64,000 nucleotides of DNA. Origin: Alteromonas sp. KUL42 (GTDB taxonomy: Bacteria; Pseudomonadota; Gammaproteobacteria; Enterobacterales; Alteromonadaceae). The translations under genes and the position numbers were made by a program. This document shows positions 18,190-27,449 of the stretch, piece by piece (the first letter of the stretch is position 1; every line of letters begins with the position of its first letter). Location of the stretch: assembly GCF_006538325.1 (NCBI RefSeq), contig NZ_BJKK01000018.1, forward strand, positions 1 through 64,000. Reading direction: 5' to 3'. The notes under the pieces were generated by a model, which was not told the origin of the DNA, made no database searches, and saw only the letters and a program-made list of their open reading frames with translations.

Positions 18190-20775
18190 TTACTGAGGGT
18201 CAGTGTTTACTGTAGCGTCTTCTGTATTTAGACGTTGTTTCCACGCTTGAACACTTAGCGGTTTATCAAGAAAGTACCCTTGAAATGCATTGCAGCCACT
18301 TTTTTGGGCATGATCAAGCTGTGTATCATTTTCAATACCTTCAGCTACCGTATTTAAACGCATTGATTTTGCCATGTCGCAAATACTGGTGATGAGCAGA
18401 CGCTTTTGTTCAGAACTTTCCATTGCTGAAACAAATTGCTTATCTACTTTAAGCTCTGAAATTGGAAGATCTTGTAAATAGTTTAAGTTTGACTCCCCTA
18501 TACCAAAGTCATCAATAGAGAGGTTGAATCCAAAATGGGCAAGTTCCCTTACCCTAGCTTGTATTGTACTCACCCCCTTAATAAGGGCACTTTCCGTTAG
18601 CTCCAGAGTGATGAACCTATGGTCAATTTTCCATTTATCTACAATCGCCATGAATTTGGCTACAAAATCAGCCCTTGCTAAGTGTCTTGCGCTAATGTTT
18701 AACGAAATTTTCGTATGTAAGCACTCACACAACAACTTACAAGATTCATTGCACACCCATAAATCGAGTTCAGAGATAAGTTCACTTTCTTCTGCAATGG
18801 GAATAAATTCTAAAGGGCTGATATCACCTAAAAGCGGGTGCTGCCATCTTAGTAACACTTCAGAGTTTATGATGTGCTTGTGAATATCAAATTGAGGCTG
18901 TAATTCTACGTATAGTTCGTTTCGAGCAATTGCTGAACTCAATGCATACTTCACGTAGTTATAACGCTCAATATCTTGTTGATGAAGATGGTATATTGCA
19001 TTAAGAGTTATTGGCTCACGCTTACATAGAGCATAAGAAGGATACTTTTCACACAGTACTTCTTTTAGTCGTTTAAAAGATAGGTTTCTAACTGGCAATG
19101 TACAGCTAATAATTCTCGAATCCAGTTCAAGAGTACTGCTATGTACAGTAACCGCCGTCAAAACATGTTCATGTAATAACTGACACAATTCATTTACTAC
19201 ATTGTTAGCATCCGTTTCACAATCAAATACCGTTTTCAAATAAAGAAAAAAGCCACTTCCTTCATCTTTACAGATCAAATAATCATGCGCTTTCAACGGC
19301 TCGAAAACACGTAAAAATCGCCTTGCTAGCATACGCAGAATATAAGCTACGGTTTGTTTGCCGAACGCTTGTTCATATTCGGAAAGATTAGTAAGAGAGA
19401 TATAAATACAAGCGCCAACTCCCTTTTTATGGGCATGGCTTGCACACAATTCCAAAAGGTACTGTTCGAGCAAATGGGTATTTTGTAAACCTGTTGCAAT
19501 ATCGGTGAATGCTATCTGCTTAAAATGTTCTAGTTCATGAGACTGTTCAGTAATATCTCTTAATGATGCGACAACTAATCTCTGTTTATCGATTGTACAA
19601 ATATTCAAGCCAATTTCGCAGGTAACTCGTTTGCCGTTTTTATGTCTTATTTTTTCGATTAGCTTGTGGGACAATTTTCTAGGTTCTACCCCCTCCTTCA
19701 GCGTTTTGAAGAGCGAACTAAAGTAGATTTCTCCTGACTTTGAAAGCAATAGTGAAATATCCCTTCCCATAAGTTCTTCAGGTGTGAAACCCAAAACAGT
19801 CTCTATTTTGCTATTCACCGACAGGATAGTACCGTTGTCATCTATGCATGTAACAACGCTGTCTACGTTATCGAGTAGCGTTGCCATATATTCTGTAAAA
19901 TTATGTTGAGTGTCTGAAAGGTTTTGCGCTTCAGCATTATCTTGAATAGCACCATACAACCGTTTCACTTTGCCTTTTGTATTAGCACTTTTTTCAAGCT
20001 GTAGATGTGCGGTAAGCTTTATGTTTCTCCTATACCCTTTGGCATTCATGAACTCAAAATAATGCACAAATTCGTGACTGCCTCTGAGCGCTTTAGCTAT
20101 TAGCGTTTTGAGTTTTACCACATCTTCAGCGTCGAATAGCGCAATAACTTGGGAAAGTGTAAAGCGCTTTAAATGCGTAAACCCAAGCAATTCCTTTACG
20201 CCAGAAGTGACGGAAATTAGACCTGAAAAACGGTCAACTTCCCAAGCGCCCACTTTTGAAATAGTGCTCACTTCTTCTAAAAGCATAAGCTGCTCTTTAA
20301 GACGATCTGAATATGGGTGGCGAAGTAATTGATATTGAAGACTGATTTCTGCTTTTTGGCAGGTGATATCTAAGAATTGGTGCTGTAGTGCACTTAGTTG
20401 TGCAGATTTAACAAATGTGAGTACACAGGCAACAATATCGTTTTGTAAATTATGTATTCGCCCAACGACAATGTAGTTACTGCTGAACTCACTAAGCTCT
20501 GGCGGAAGAGTAAACTCATTTGCTGCTATAGGCGCACTTAATGATGTCATGGGTAACATCAAACGTACATGCGTTGGACATGTGATGACTTGGGATTCTA
20601 GGTAACGGTGCTCGCGGTCGGCCCCAATAACGGTTCCATTCCCATTAAATGGATTCATAGACACTAATAGCACACAAAGGGCATCCGCCTTCTGCTTACC
20701 ACTATCGAGTACCTGCAAATAATCCTGCGACTGAATATGCATCGTCGACAAGATGTGCTCACTGCGCAAATCCAT
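18190..20775 (-). CDS. PAS-GGDEF-EAL protein, probable cyclic-di-GMP phosphodiesterase
   Basis: 861-residue cytoplasmic signalling protein. In order: an N-terminal GAF-like region (about 10-180), a PAS_3-like domain (about 190-290), a second PAS (about 295-410, IDDNGTILSVNSKIETVLGFTPEEL), a degenerate GGDEF domain (the motif position reads KDEGSGFFL, so synthase activity is not expected), and an EAL domain (about 600-850). The EAL signature is SEVLLRW, with LNISARHL, ELTES, DDFGIGESNL, LKVDKQFV and AEGIEND, so metal and substrate residues look intact and it probably degrades cyclic-di-GMP. No transmembrane segment is obvious. Confidence 0.85.
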   Translation of the reverse strand: MDLRSEHILSTMHIQSQDYLQVLDSGKQKADALCVLLVSMNPFNGNGTVIGADREHRYLESQVITCPTHVRLMLPMTSLSAPIAANEFTLPPELSEFSSNYIVVGRIHNLQNDIVACVLTFVKSAQLSALQHQFLDITCQKAEISLQYQLLRHPYSDRLKEQLMLLEEVSTISKVGAWEVDRFSGLISVTSGVKELLGFTHLKRFTLSQVIALFDAEDVVKLKTLIAKALRGSHEFVHYFEFMNAKGYRRNIKLTAHLQLEKSANTKGKVKRLYGAIQDNAEAQNLSDTQHNFTEYMATLLDNVDSVVTCIDDNGTILSVNSKIETVLGFTPEELMGRDISLLLSKSGEIYFSSLFKTLKEGVEPRKLSHKLIEKIRHKNGKRVTCEIGLNICTIDKQRLVVASLRDITEQSHELEHFKQIAFTDIATGLQNTHLLEQYLLELCASHAHKKGVGACIYISLTNLSEYEQAFGKQTVAYILRMLARRFLRVFEPLKAHDYLICKDEGSGFFLYLKTVFDCETDANNVVNELCQLLHEHVLTAVTVHSSTLELDSRIISCTLPVRNLSFKRLKEVLCEKYPSYALCKREPITLNAIYHLHQQDIERYNYVKYALSSAIARNELYVELQPQFDIHKHIINSEVLLRWQHPLLGDISPLEFIPIAEESELISELDLWVCNESCKLLCECLHTKISLNISARHLARADFVAKFMAIVDKWKIDHRFITLELTESALIKGVSTIQARVRELAHFGFNLSIDDFGIGESNLNYLQDLPISELKVDKQFVSAMESSEQKRLLITSICDMAKSMRLNTVAEGIENDTQLDHAQKSGCNAFQGYFLDKPLSVQAWKQRLNTEDATVNTDPQ

Positions 20776-21023
20776 CTTAATGAGTTCCTACTAATACTTA
20801 TAATTTATAGTATGTAAGAAGGCGTAACACAGCATCTGTCAGGTATGAGAACCCTCGGGTGATTGAAAAACCGAGCAATAAGAGAAAAGACACGCCGTCA
20901 ACATTACAAAACATTAATCAAAAGGCGTATAAAAATCCAGCAATTTTATGTGATGTTCGTACGTTTTTTTAGCCAGCAAGGACTATTGATTTTGTTGATA
21001 CAGAGGGTTTGTAGAATATAGCA
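20776..21023. other. Intergenic region upstream of the EAL-protein gene
   Basis: No gene is seen. This stretch holds the presumed promoter of the divergently placed PAS-GGDEF-EAL gene, but no convincing boxes were identified. The cytochrome c' terminator hairpin follows at 21024. Confidence 0.4.
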
Positions 21024-21058
21024 CTGCACAGTAAACAGATACTGGATCTACTGTGCAG
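21024..21058 (-). terminator. Hairpin downstream of cytochrome c' gene
   Basis: CTGCACAGTA (21024-21033) and TACTGTGCAG (21049-21058) form a perfect 10-bp stem, 18 bases past the cytochrome stop. The U content after the stem on the minus strand is modest, so it may be a weak intrinsic terminator or an RNA 3'-end stabiliser. Confidence 0.55.
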
Positions 21059-21075
21059 CGAAGCGCTGACTTGAT

Positions 21076-21561
21076 TTAGTCCTGTTTGTAGTCGTCATGG
21101 CATGACTTACAGCTAGCACCTATTTTGCCAATAGCACCGCGATATGCACTTTCGTCCCCTGCTTCTACCGCTGACTTTAAACCCTGTGCAGCAGTTTTTA
21201 GTGCGGCGACTTTCTTCTCAAAAGCTGGAAAGTCAGCCCAAATTTCATCTTTGGCTCCGGTATCAACATCAAACTTACGCGTATCAACTGCAAGGTAGTC
21301 TGCCATCATATCCGCTAACTGCTCGAGACGAACTGCGTTGGTTTTCATTACGCTTTCATCAAAAGGTAATGCACCTTTTGCCATGCCACCAAGCGGGCCC
21401 ATGTTACTACGCACTAGTTGGAAAACAGCCTGGCGATATTGAGTGACTGCGTTCGCGTGCTTCTGGTTTGCCGCTTCGGTTACTTCTGCAGCTACCGCTG
21501 TTCCGAAAGTGAACGCTGATAACGCTACACTAGAGATGATTACTTTGTTAAACAGTTTCAT
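21076..21561 (-). CDS. Cytochrome c' (class II c-type cytochrome)
   Basis: Predicted periplasmic four-helix cytochrome c', 161 residues. Such proteins bind NO or mediate electron transfer. A signal peptide is clear (MKLFNKVIISSVALSAFTFG...AVAA), and the single haem motif CKSCH lies near the C-terminus (GASCKSCHDDYKQD), the class II arrangement. The frame is open 41 codons further upstream, but this ATG follows AGGAA and begins the signal peptide, so it is the start. The Met-rich stretch near the N-terminal helix (SNMGPLGGMAKG) resembles the distal haem face. Confidence 0.9.
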   Translation of the reverse strand: MKLFNKVIISSVALSAFTFGTAVAAEVTEAANQKHANAVTQYRQAVFQLVRSNMGPLGGMAKGALPFDESVMKTNAVRLEQLADMMADYLAVDTRKFDVDTGAKDEIWADFPAFEKKVAALKTAAQGLKSAVEAGDESAYRGAIGKIGASCKSCHDDYKQD

Positions 21562-21760
21562 GCCTGTTCCTTTGATTGTTGTCCTAAAATTAAAAAATGT
21601 ACGTAGACGACAAGTATCTTCACATCGTCTGTTTTGAAAACCTGCGCTGTCTTCACTATCCTGACTAATTGTAAAAGTTAGCACAATATCAATAACGTTG
21701 AATTAGTAAAATAAAGAGGTCATTCTCAGTAAAGTAATGCCGTTATGTCTTTATAAAACG

Positions 21761-21803
21761 AAAAAAGCCAGAACAACCGTTTTACGTTATTCTGGCTTTT
21801 AAA
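21761..21803. terminator. Terminator after dnaJ
   Basis: AAAAGCCAGAA (21763-21773) pairs with TTCTGGCTTTT (21790-21800) around a 16-base loop. T runs lie on both strands, so it can serve dnaJ on the minus strand. It is located about 45 bases beyond the dnaJ stop. Confidence 0.8.
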
Positions 21804-21845
21804 TTGTTATTTAAGCAAATTTTCAATTTAGCTTTACAACAAAGG

Positions 21846-22979
21846 CTAATTCGTTAAATCGTCAAAAAACTTCTTAACGCCATCAAAGAAGCCTTGTGCT
21901 TTCGGGCTGTGCTTACTCGACTCTTTACCCATAGAATCTTCTAGCTCTTGTAGAAGCTCTTTTTGGCGAGACGATAAATTCACAGGTGTTTCTACAACGA
22001 CTTTACACATCAAGTCGCCAATTGCACCACTGCGAACAGATTTAACCCCTTTGCCGCGCAATCTAAACATACGTCCGGTTTGCGTTTCAGCACTGATCTT
22101 AAGTTTCACTTTGCCGTCTAACGTTGGCACTTCCAACTCACCGCCAAGTGCTGCCGTGGTAAAGCTTAGTGGCACTTCACAGTAAAGGTTATTGCCGTCA
22201 CGTTGGAAGATGTCGTGATCGCGTACGTGTACTTGAACATACAAGTCACCTGCTGGCGCACCATTTTCACCTGCCTCACCTTCACCGGACAAACGAATAC
22301 GATCGCCCGTGTCAACGCCCGCTGGTATTTTAACGTTAAGTGTTTTGGTTTTCTCTTTGCGACCATGGCCATGACAACTATTACATGGGTCTTCAATGAT
22401 CTTGCCTTTGCCCGAACACGTTGGACAAGTTTGCTGTACTGCAAAGAAACCTTGGCGCATTTGCACTTGGCCATTGCCATGACACGTTGGACAAGTTTTA
22501 GGTGAAGAGCCTTTCTTCGCCCCAGAACCATCGCACACATCACATTCAACCAATGTGGGTACACGAATATCTACACTCTTACCGCGAACCGCTTCTTCAA
22601 GTGATAGCTCTAGGTTATAGCGAAGGTCTGAACCTTGACGAGCACGGGATTGGCGCCCACCACGGCCACCACCGCCAAAAATATCACCAAATACGTCTCC
22701 GAAAATGTCGCCAAAATCAGCGCCACCACCGAAACCACCGCCCCCGCGATTTGGATCTACGCCGGCATGGCCGTACTGGTCGTAAGCTGCACGTTTCTTC
22801 GAATCAGACAATATTTCATAGGCTTCCTGGATCTCTTTAAATTTATCTTCCAGTGCTTTGTCGCCTTGTGTACGGTCAGGGTGATACTTCATCGCCAGCT
22901 TTTTATACGCCTTTTTAATTTCGCGTTCGCCAGCGCCTTTATCTACCCCGAGTACTTCGTAGTAGTCACGTTTCGACAT
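21846..22979 (-). CDS. dnaJ: Chaperone protein DnaJ
   Basis: Hsp40 co-chaperone that delivers clients to DnaK and stimulates its ATPase. It has 377 residues, full length. The J domain is at 1-70 with the HPD motif ([10 protein letters not shown]), followed by a Gly/Phe-rich linker. The zinc domain has four CXXCXGXG-type repeats ([33 protein letters not shown]), then the beta-sandwich C-terminal domains. It follows dnaK on the same strand after a 214-base gap that contains a hairpin, so partial read-through from dnaK or a separate promoter are both possible. Confidence 0.98.
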   Translation of the reverse strand: MSKRDYYEVLGVDKGAGEREIKKAYKKLAMKYHPDRTQGDKALEDKFKEIQEAYEILSDSKKRAAYDQYGHAGVDPNRGGGGFGGGADFGDIFGDVFGDIFGGGGRGGRQSRARQGSDLRYNLELSLEEAVRGKSVDIRVPTLVECDVCDGSGAKKGSSPKTCPTCHGNGQVQMRQGFFAVQQTCPTCSGKGKIIEDPCNSCHGHGRKEKTKTLNVKIPAGVDTGDRIRLSGEGEAGENGAPAGDLYVQVHVRDHDIFQRDGNNLYCEVPLSFTTAALGGELEVPTLDGKVKLKISAETQTGRMFRLRGKGVKSVRSGAIGDLMCKVVVETPVNLSSRQKELLQELEDSMGKESSKHSPKAQGFFDGVKKFFDDLTN

Positions 22980-23113
22980 ATCGTTTACTTATCCCACTTT
23001 TTGGTCGACGGAGAAAAAATGCTCCATCGAATCTACATCTGACTGTTGTGAAAATAACCTAACTATTGAGTAAATAATACCAATTCATTTACACCTGCTA
23101 TTTACACAACAAA

Positions 23114-23140
23114 GGCGCAACAAGAATTTCCTGCTGCGCC
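23114..23140 (-). terminator. Hairpin after dnaK
   Basis: On the minus strand, GGCGCA (23140-23135) pairs with TGCGCC (23119-23114), with additional inner pairing, followed by TTTGTTG. It lies in the dnaK-dnaJ gap and probably attenuates read-through into dnaJ. Confidence 0.6.
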
Positions 23141-23193
23141 TGAACTGCTAAATCAGCCTGCCACTGTTGTTGTAACAGGCCTATCGCAACAGC

Positions 23194-25116
23194 TTACTTT
23201 TTGTCGTCTTTCACTTCTTCAAATTCAGCGTCAACAACATCATCATCGGCTTTGCCAGAAGATTGCTGCTCAGCACCTTCTGCGCCACCAGCTGCAGCTT
23301 GTTGAGCCTGCGCCGCTTCCATCAGCTTGCTAGACGCTTGGATAAGCTCTTGCGTTTTCGCTTCGATTTCTGCTTTGTCTTCGCCTTTAGACGCTGTTTC
23401 TAGCGCAGTAAGCGCTTCTTCAATTGGCGCTTTGTCTTCTGCACTTAGTGCATCGCCAACTTCTTCAAGCTGCTTACGCGTAGCGTGGATCATACCATCA
23501 GCTTGGTTACGCGCTTGAATTAGTTCTTCAAACTTCGCATCAGCTTCTTTGTTCGCTTCTGCGTCTGCTACCATTCTTTCTACTTCTTCATCACTTAGGC
23601 CTGAAGAAGCTTTGATGGTGATCTTCTGCTCTTTACCTGTATCTTTGTCTTTCGCAGACACGTGTAGGATACCGTCAGCATCTAGGTCGAAGGTTACTTC
23701 GATTTGCGGTACACCGCGCGCTGCTGGACGAATACCTTCCAAGTTGAACTGACCAAGAGACTTATTGCCGCTTGATTGCTTACGCTCACCCTGTAGTACA
23801 TGTACTGTTACCGCAGACTGGTTGTCTTCCGCTGTCGAGAAGGTTTGCGACTTCTTAGTAGGGATAGTCGTGTTCTTCTCGATAAGCGCAGTCATAACAC
23901 CACCCATTGTCTCGATACCTAGAGACAGAGGTGTAACGTCAAGAAGTAGTACGTCTTTAACGTCACCAGAAAGTACACCACCTTGAATTGCCGCACCTAC
24001 TGCTACCGCTTCATCAGGGTTAACATCTTTACGTGGCTCTTTGCCAAAGAATTCAGTTACATACTTCTGAACTAGCGGCATACGTGTTTGACCACCCACA
24101 AGGATGATGTCATTGATGTCGCCTACAGAAAGGTCTGAATCAGCTAGCGCTTGCTTAAGCGGGTTAAGCGAGTTTTTCACTAGGTCTTCAACCAAAGACT
24201 CAAGTTTTGCACGAGTAAGCTTAATTGCTAAGTGCTTAGGGCCTGTCGCATCTGCTGTGATGTAAGGCAGGTTAACTTCTGTCTGTTGTGAAGAAGAAAG
24301 TTCAATTTTCGCTTTCTCACCGGCTTCTTTAAGACGCTGCATAGCAAGCGGATCTTTACGAAGATCGATGCCTTGATCTTTCTTAAACTCTTCAACTAGG
24401 TAGTTGATAACACGGTTGTCGAAGTCTTCACCGCCAAGGTGCGTATCACCATTTGTTGCAAGTACTTCAAACGTGTGCTCGCCATCTACTTCATCAATTT
24501 CAATGATAGAGATATCGAACGTACCACCACCTAAGTCATATACCGCAACAACGTTATCGCCTTGCTTCTTGTCCATGCCGTAAGCAAGGGCAGCAGCAGT
24601 TGGCTCGTTGATAATACGCTTAACTTCAAGACCAGCGATACGACCAGCATCTTTCGTAGCTTGACGCTGAGAGTCATTAAAGTAAGCAGGAACAGTAATT
24701 ACTGCGCCAGTCACTTCTTCGCCAAGATAGTCTTCAGCGGTTTTCTTCATTTTCTTAAGTACTTCAGCAGAAATTTGCGGCGGCGCCATTTTCTCGCCTT
24801 TCGCTTCTACCCACGCATCACCGTTATCAGCACCTACAATTTTGAAAGGCATGATGTCGATGTCGCGTTGTACTTCTTTATCTTGGAAGCGACGACCAAT
24901 TAGTCGCTTGATTGCGAATAATGTGTTAGTCGGGTTGGTTACTGCCTGACGCTTTGCAGACTGACCAACCAGTGTTTCACCATCGTTTGTGTAAGCGATG
25001 ATTGATGGTGTTGTACGATCGCCTTCCGCGTTTTCAATTACGCGAGGTTTGTCGCCGTCTAATACTGCGACACATGAATTAGTTGTACCTAAGTCGATAC
25101 CAATGATTCTACCCAT
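23194..25116 (-). CDS. dnaK: Chaperone protein DnaK (Hsp70)
   Basis: ATP-dependent chaperone. It has 640 residues, the standard length. The actin-like ATPase domain begins [18 protein letters not shown] and includes [13 protein letters not shown] and the [11 protein letters not shown] motif. The substrate-binding domain starts near residue 390 ([14 protein letters not shown]), and the helical lid ends in a low-complexity Ala/Gln/Gly tail and the acidic [17 protein letters not shown] terminus that recruits co-chaperones. It has its own sigma-32 promoter and is followed by dnaJ and preceded by grpE on the same strand. Confidence 0.98.
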   Translation of the reverse strand: MGRIIGIDLGTTNSCVAVLDGDKPRVIENAEGDRTTPSIIAYTNDGETLVGQSAKRQAVTNPTNTLFAIKRLIGRRFQDKEVQRDIDIMPFKIVGADNGDAWVEAKGEKMAPPQISAEVLKKMKKTAEDYLGEEVTGAVITVPAYFNDSQRQATKDAGRIAGLEVKRIINEPTAAALAYGMDKKQGDNVVAVYDLGGGTFDISIIEIDEVDGEHTFEVLATNGDTHLGGEDFDNRVINYLVEEFKKDQGIDLRKDPLAMQRLKEAGEKAKIELSSSQQTEVNLPYITADATGPKHLAIKLTRAKLESLVEDLVKNSLNPLKQALADSDLSVGDINDIILVGGQTRMPLVQKYVTEFFGKEPRKDVNPDEAVAVGAAIQGGVLSGDVKDVLLLDVTPLSLGIETMGGVMTALIEKNTTIPTKKSQTFSTAEDNQSAVTVHVLQGERKQSSGNKSLGQFNLEGIRPAARGVPQIEVTFDLDADGILHVSAKDKDTGKEQKITIKASSGLSDEEVERMVADAEANKEADAKFEELIQARNQADGMIHATRKQLEEVGDALSAEDKAPIEEALTALETASKGEDKAEIEAKTQELIQASSKLMEAAQAQQAAAGGAEGAEQQSSGKADDDVVDAEFEEVKDDKK

Positions 25117-25155
25117 TTCGTGTCTCCGAAAAAGTTTCTTAATTCTGTACTTTTA

Positions 25156-25181
25156 GTGGGGTTATTCCCCAGCCTTTTCAA
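25156..25181 (-). promoter_or_regulatory. Sigma-32-type promoter of dnaK
   Basis: Read on the minus strand, TTGAAA (25181-25176), 14 bases, then CCCCAC (25161-25156). This matches the heat-shock consensus except for the T at the sixth base of the -10. It is 40 bases upstream of the dnaK ATG. Confidence 0.72.
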
Positions 25182-25235
25182 TAGATATCAGTAAAAAAAC
25201 TGACATTTTTGTGTGTTTATCGCAAAAAGCGTGAC

Positions 25236-25862
25236 TTACGCTTGCGTGTCCACACCGCCACTCGGTGCACGCGATACCATTACCATGGCAGGGCGTAACA
25301 AGCGGCCGTTAATTTGATAACCTTTTTGCATAACCGCCATCACTGTGTTTGGCTCGTGATCTGCACTTTCTTGCATCGACATCGCCTGATGCAAATCAGG
25401 GTTAAAGGTTTCGCCCTGCGGATCAATAAGGCTTAATCCAAATTTCTCAATAGTGCTTAAGAAAGTTTTGTGGGTCATTTCCACACCTTCTAAAAGCGGC
25501 TTAATGGCCTCGTTCTCACCATCAGTCAACTCAATAGCGCGCTCTAGGTTGTCGATAACCGGAAGCAATTCGCCAGCAAAGCGCTCAAGTGCGAATTTAC
25601 GCGCCTTCTCAACTTCACCTTCAGCACGACGACGGGCATTTTCTGCTTCTGCACGAGCGCGAAGTACGCTGTCTTGCTGCTCTTTAACTGTGGCTTGCGC
25701 TTCAGATAAAGCGGTTTCTAGTTCATAAATGCGCTGCGCGTTTTCATCAAGCGGCGCTTGCGCCCCCTCAACTTCTTCAGCACTTGCTTGTGCGTCTGCT
25801 GCTTGCACAGTTTCATCTACCGTGTTTTCTTGTTCTGCCTGCACGTCGCGATTATCGCTCAT
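25236..25862 (-). CDS. grpE: Nucleotide exchange factor GrpE
   Basis: Dimeric exchange factor that releases ADP from DnaK. The protein has 208 residues from this start. A long acidic/Gln-rich N-terminal coiled coil precedes the family core ([24 protein letters not shown]..., [11 protein letters not shown]) and the beta-wing signature ([11 protein letters not shown]...[18 protein letters not shown]). The frame opens at a TTG four codons upstream, but the ATG at 25862 sits 5 bases after GGAGG and is the better start. It begins the grpE-dnaK-dnaJ heat-shock cluster. In enterobacteria grpE lies next to nadK instead. Confidence 0.97.
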   Translation of the reverse strand: MSDNRDVQAEQENTVDETVQAADAQASAEEVEGAQAPLDENAQRIYELETALSEAQATVKEQQDSVLRARAEAENARRRAEGEVEKARKFALERFAGELLPVIDNLERAIELTDGENEAIKPLLEGVEMTHKTFLSTIEKFGLSLIDPQGETFNPDLHQAMSMQESADHEPNTVMAVMQKGYQINGRLLRPAMVMVSRAPSGGVDTQA

Positions 25863-25944
25863 GCCTACCTCCAAACGTTTTTCTTAATTAGGCATAGCCC
25901 ATATGGCGATTTCGTCAATGGGAATAAGTCTGTTGCGCTTATTT

Positions 25945-25970
25945 ATGGGGCTGGTTTTGAGGGGTTCAAG
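25945..25970 (-). promoter_or_regulatory. Sigma-32 promoter of grpE
   Basis: On the minus strand, CTTGAAC (25970-25964), a 13-base spacer, then CCCCAT (25950-25945), a strong match to the heat-shock consensus. It lies about 80 bases upstream of the grpE start. Confidence 0.8.
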
Positions 25971-26060
25971 GGTATCCACATTATTTTTGTGGATGATTGC
26001 GAAAAAAGTTGGAAAAAAATAGTTATTAGGCGATATGAATAGAAAAAGAAGGAAGGTTTC

Positions 26061-26128
26061 TAGCGCATGTTGACCTTTGTAGTACGTTTTTGCAGTGAAA
26101 AGTTTATCGCAAATGCCAACACGCGCTA
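26061..26128. repeat. Inverted-repeat element, copy 2 (diverged)
   Basis: Arms TAGCGCATGTTGACCTTTG (26061-26079) and its partner at 26110-26128 are complementary at 16 of 19 positions, around a 30-base centre beginning TAGTACGTTTTTGCAG. The arm and the GTACGTTTTTG core match copy 1 and copy 3. It lies between the grpE promoter and the Sel1-repeat gene. Confidence 0.78.
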
Positions 26129-26196
26129 AGAATTATGTAAATCTCTCTAAAAATTACAATTTTCCAATAAAGAAAAGGCAATGGGCTTAATGAACC

Positions 26197-27081
26197 TTAT
26201 CTTATTCTCCAAAACGTATGATTGCTCAAATTTCCACTTTCAATGAATCTACAGTTAGGCATATCTCGGGTACAGCCGTTGCCTTTTATTCGGCTTCCTG
26301 TTTGCCCATGAAAACGACGCAATTGGTCTAACATCATCTCGTGAACATCGACTAGTTTCACGCTAAGCCCTGTTATCGTGATAGTTTCCATGTCTGGGTC
26401 TTCCCCTGAACTTACACTATTAGCAACAAGTGTCGGTGTTTGTATATTATTCTGTTCTTCATGACCAAGTTGCGCTAATAATTCAGCAGAGTTTTCATAA
26501 TCGCCCGATGCAGGGAACGCCAAAAGCTCAGCAGCCATATCTAAATCCTGCGGAACATATTCACCGTCTATATATAATATGCCTAGCATGTAGTTTGCTA
26601 AATAGCTCATGCCTAATGCCACTTCTTCTTTTAAAAAGGCAATGGCAGTCTCTCTTTCCTCTTTAGTCGAATTCGGATCAGTAAAAACTAACACAGCATA
26701 TTCCTCTGCCGTTCTATCTACTCCCCTATCAGCCCCCTCTTTCATCAAACGCTTTGCTTCTGTAAGGTCCTTTTGAGTACCGATACCTTGCGCGGCCATA
26801 CCAGCCGCCTGACGATATGCTGGACCAAAACCAAGTCTTGCCGACTTACTGAAATAATAAAAAGCATTTTCCAAGTCGGTCTGTATACCAGACTCAGGGT
26901 TCATGAAAATATGACCTAGGGAAAAATTAATTTCTTTGTTCCCTCTAGACGCTAGCGCACGCAGTGTGTTTAGTTTAGCAAGGGAACATTCTTCATCGGC
27001 ACAAACAGGTTGATTGGGTATGGCGTAAACTGATGTGGAAAGCAGTAACGCGGCGATGCCGTAAAATAGTGCGGTCTTCAT
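26197..27081 (-). CDS. Secreted Sel1/TPR-repeat protein of unknown function
   Basis: 294-residue protein with a clear signal peptide (MKTALFYGIAALLLSTSVYA). Helical repeats of the Sel1 type follow: LENAFYYFSKSARLGFGPAYRQAAGMAAQG, LTEAKRLMKEGADRG and ANYMLGILYIDGEYVPQDLDMAAELL. Sel1 repeats mediate protein-protein contacts. The last 60 residues are not repeat-like and hold two Cys (GCTRDMPNC) that could form a disulphide. The gene is bracketed by two copies of the inverted-repeat element (26061-26128 and 27122-27170). Its function cannot be named. Confidence 0.75.
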   Translation of the reverse strand: MKTALFYGIAALLLSTSVYAIPNQPVCADEECSLAKLNTLRALASRGNKEINFSLGHIFMNPESGIQTDLENAFYYFSKSARLGFGPAYRQAAGMAAQGIGTQKDLTEAKRLMKEGADRGVDRTAEEYAVLVFTDPNSTKEERETAIAFLKEEVALGMSYLANYMLGILYIDGEYVPQDLDMAAELLAFPASGDYENSAELLAQLGHEEQNNIQTPTLVANSVSSGEDPDMETITITGLSVKLVDVHEMMLDQLRRFHGQTGSRIKGNGCTRDMPNCRFIESGNLSNHTFWRIR

Positions 27082-27121
27082 ACAAATTCCTTTTAAAATT
27101 AAAAGCGTAGTTTGTTTTTAT

Positions 27122-27170
27122 TTAGAGCGAGCTGACCTTTGCAGTATATTTTTTCAGCAAAAATCTATAA
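27122..27170. repeat. Inverted-repeat element, copy 3 (half, decayed)
   Basis: TTAGAGCGAGCTGACCTTTG and the following CAGTATATTTTTTCAGCAAAAA resemble the left arm and core of copies 1 and 2. The right arm (expected GGTCAAC...GCTCTA) is missing, so this is a truncated or decayed copy. Confidence 0.65.
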
Positions 27171-27449
27171 ACCCTAAGCTAACAGCAAATATAAATAGGA
27201 ATAAATGCTCAATCGTTCACAAAACAATACTAAAAGTACATAAACATAAGTTGTGTTTGGTGCCTTAATACTGAATATCTACTGAAGCACAAAAATGTAT
27301 ATTAAGCGAGCAATTCCCCTCATTTATATCAATTCTGTGTCGATAACAAGTAAGTGATATATGCATAAGCGTGCGCTTTGAAGTAGTATTCGTTTACGTA
27401 AGTAGCGTTACAGTTCGAGCCACAATTGTAGTATTTCGGGTAATTTTGT
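27171..27449. other. Intergenic region upstream of the diguanylate cyclase gene
   Basis: No gene is seen in this A+T-rich stretch between divergent genes. It should hold promoters for the Sel1-repeat gene (minus) and the diguanylate cyclase (plus); none was convincing by eye. Confidence 0.4.
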
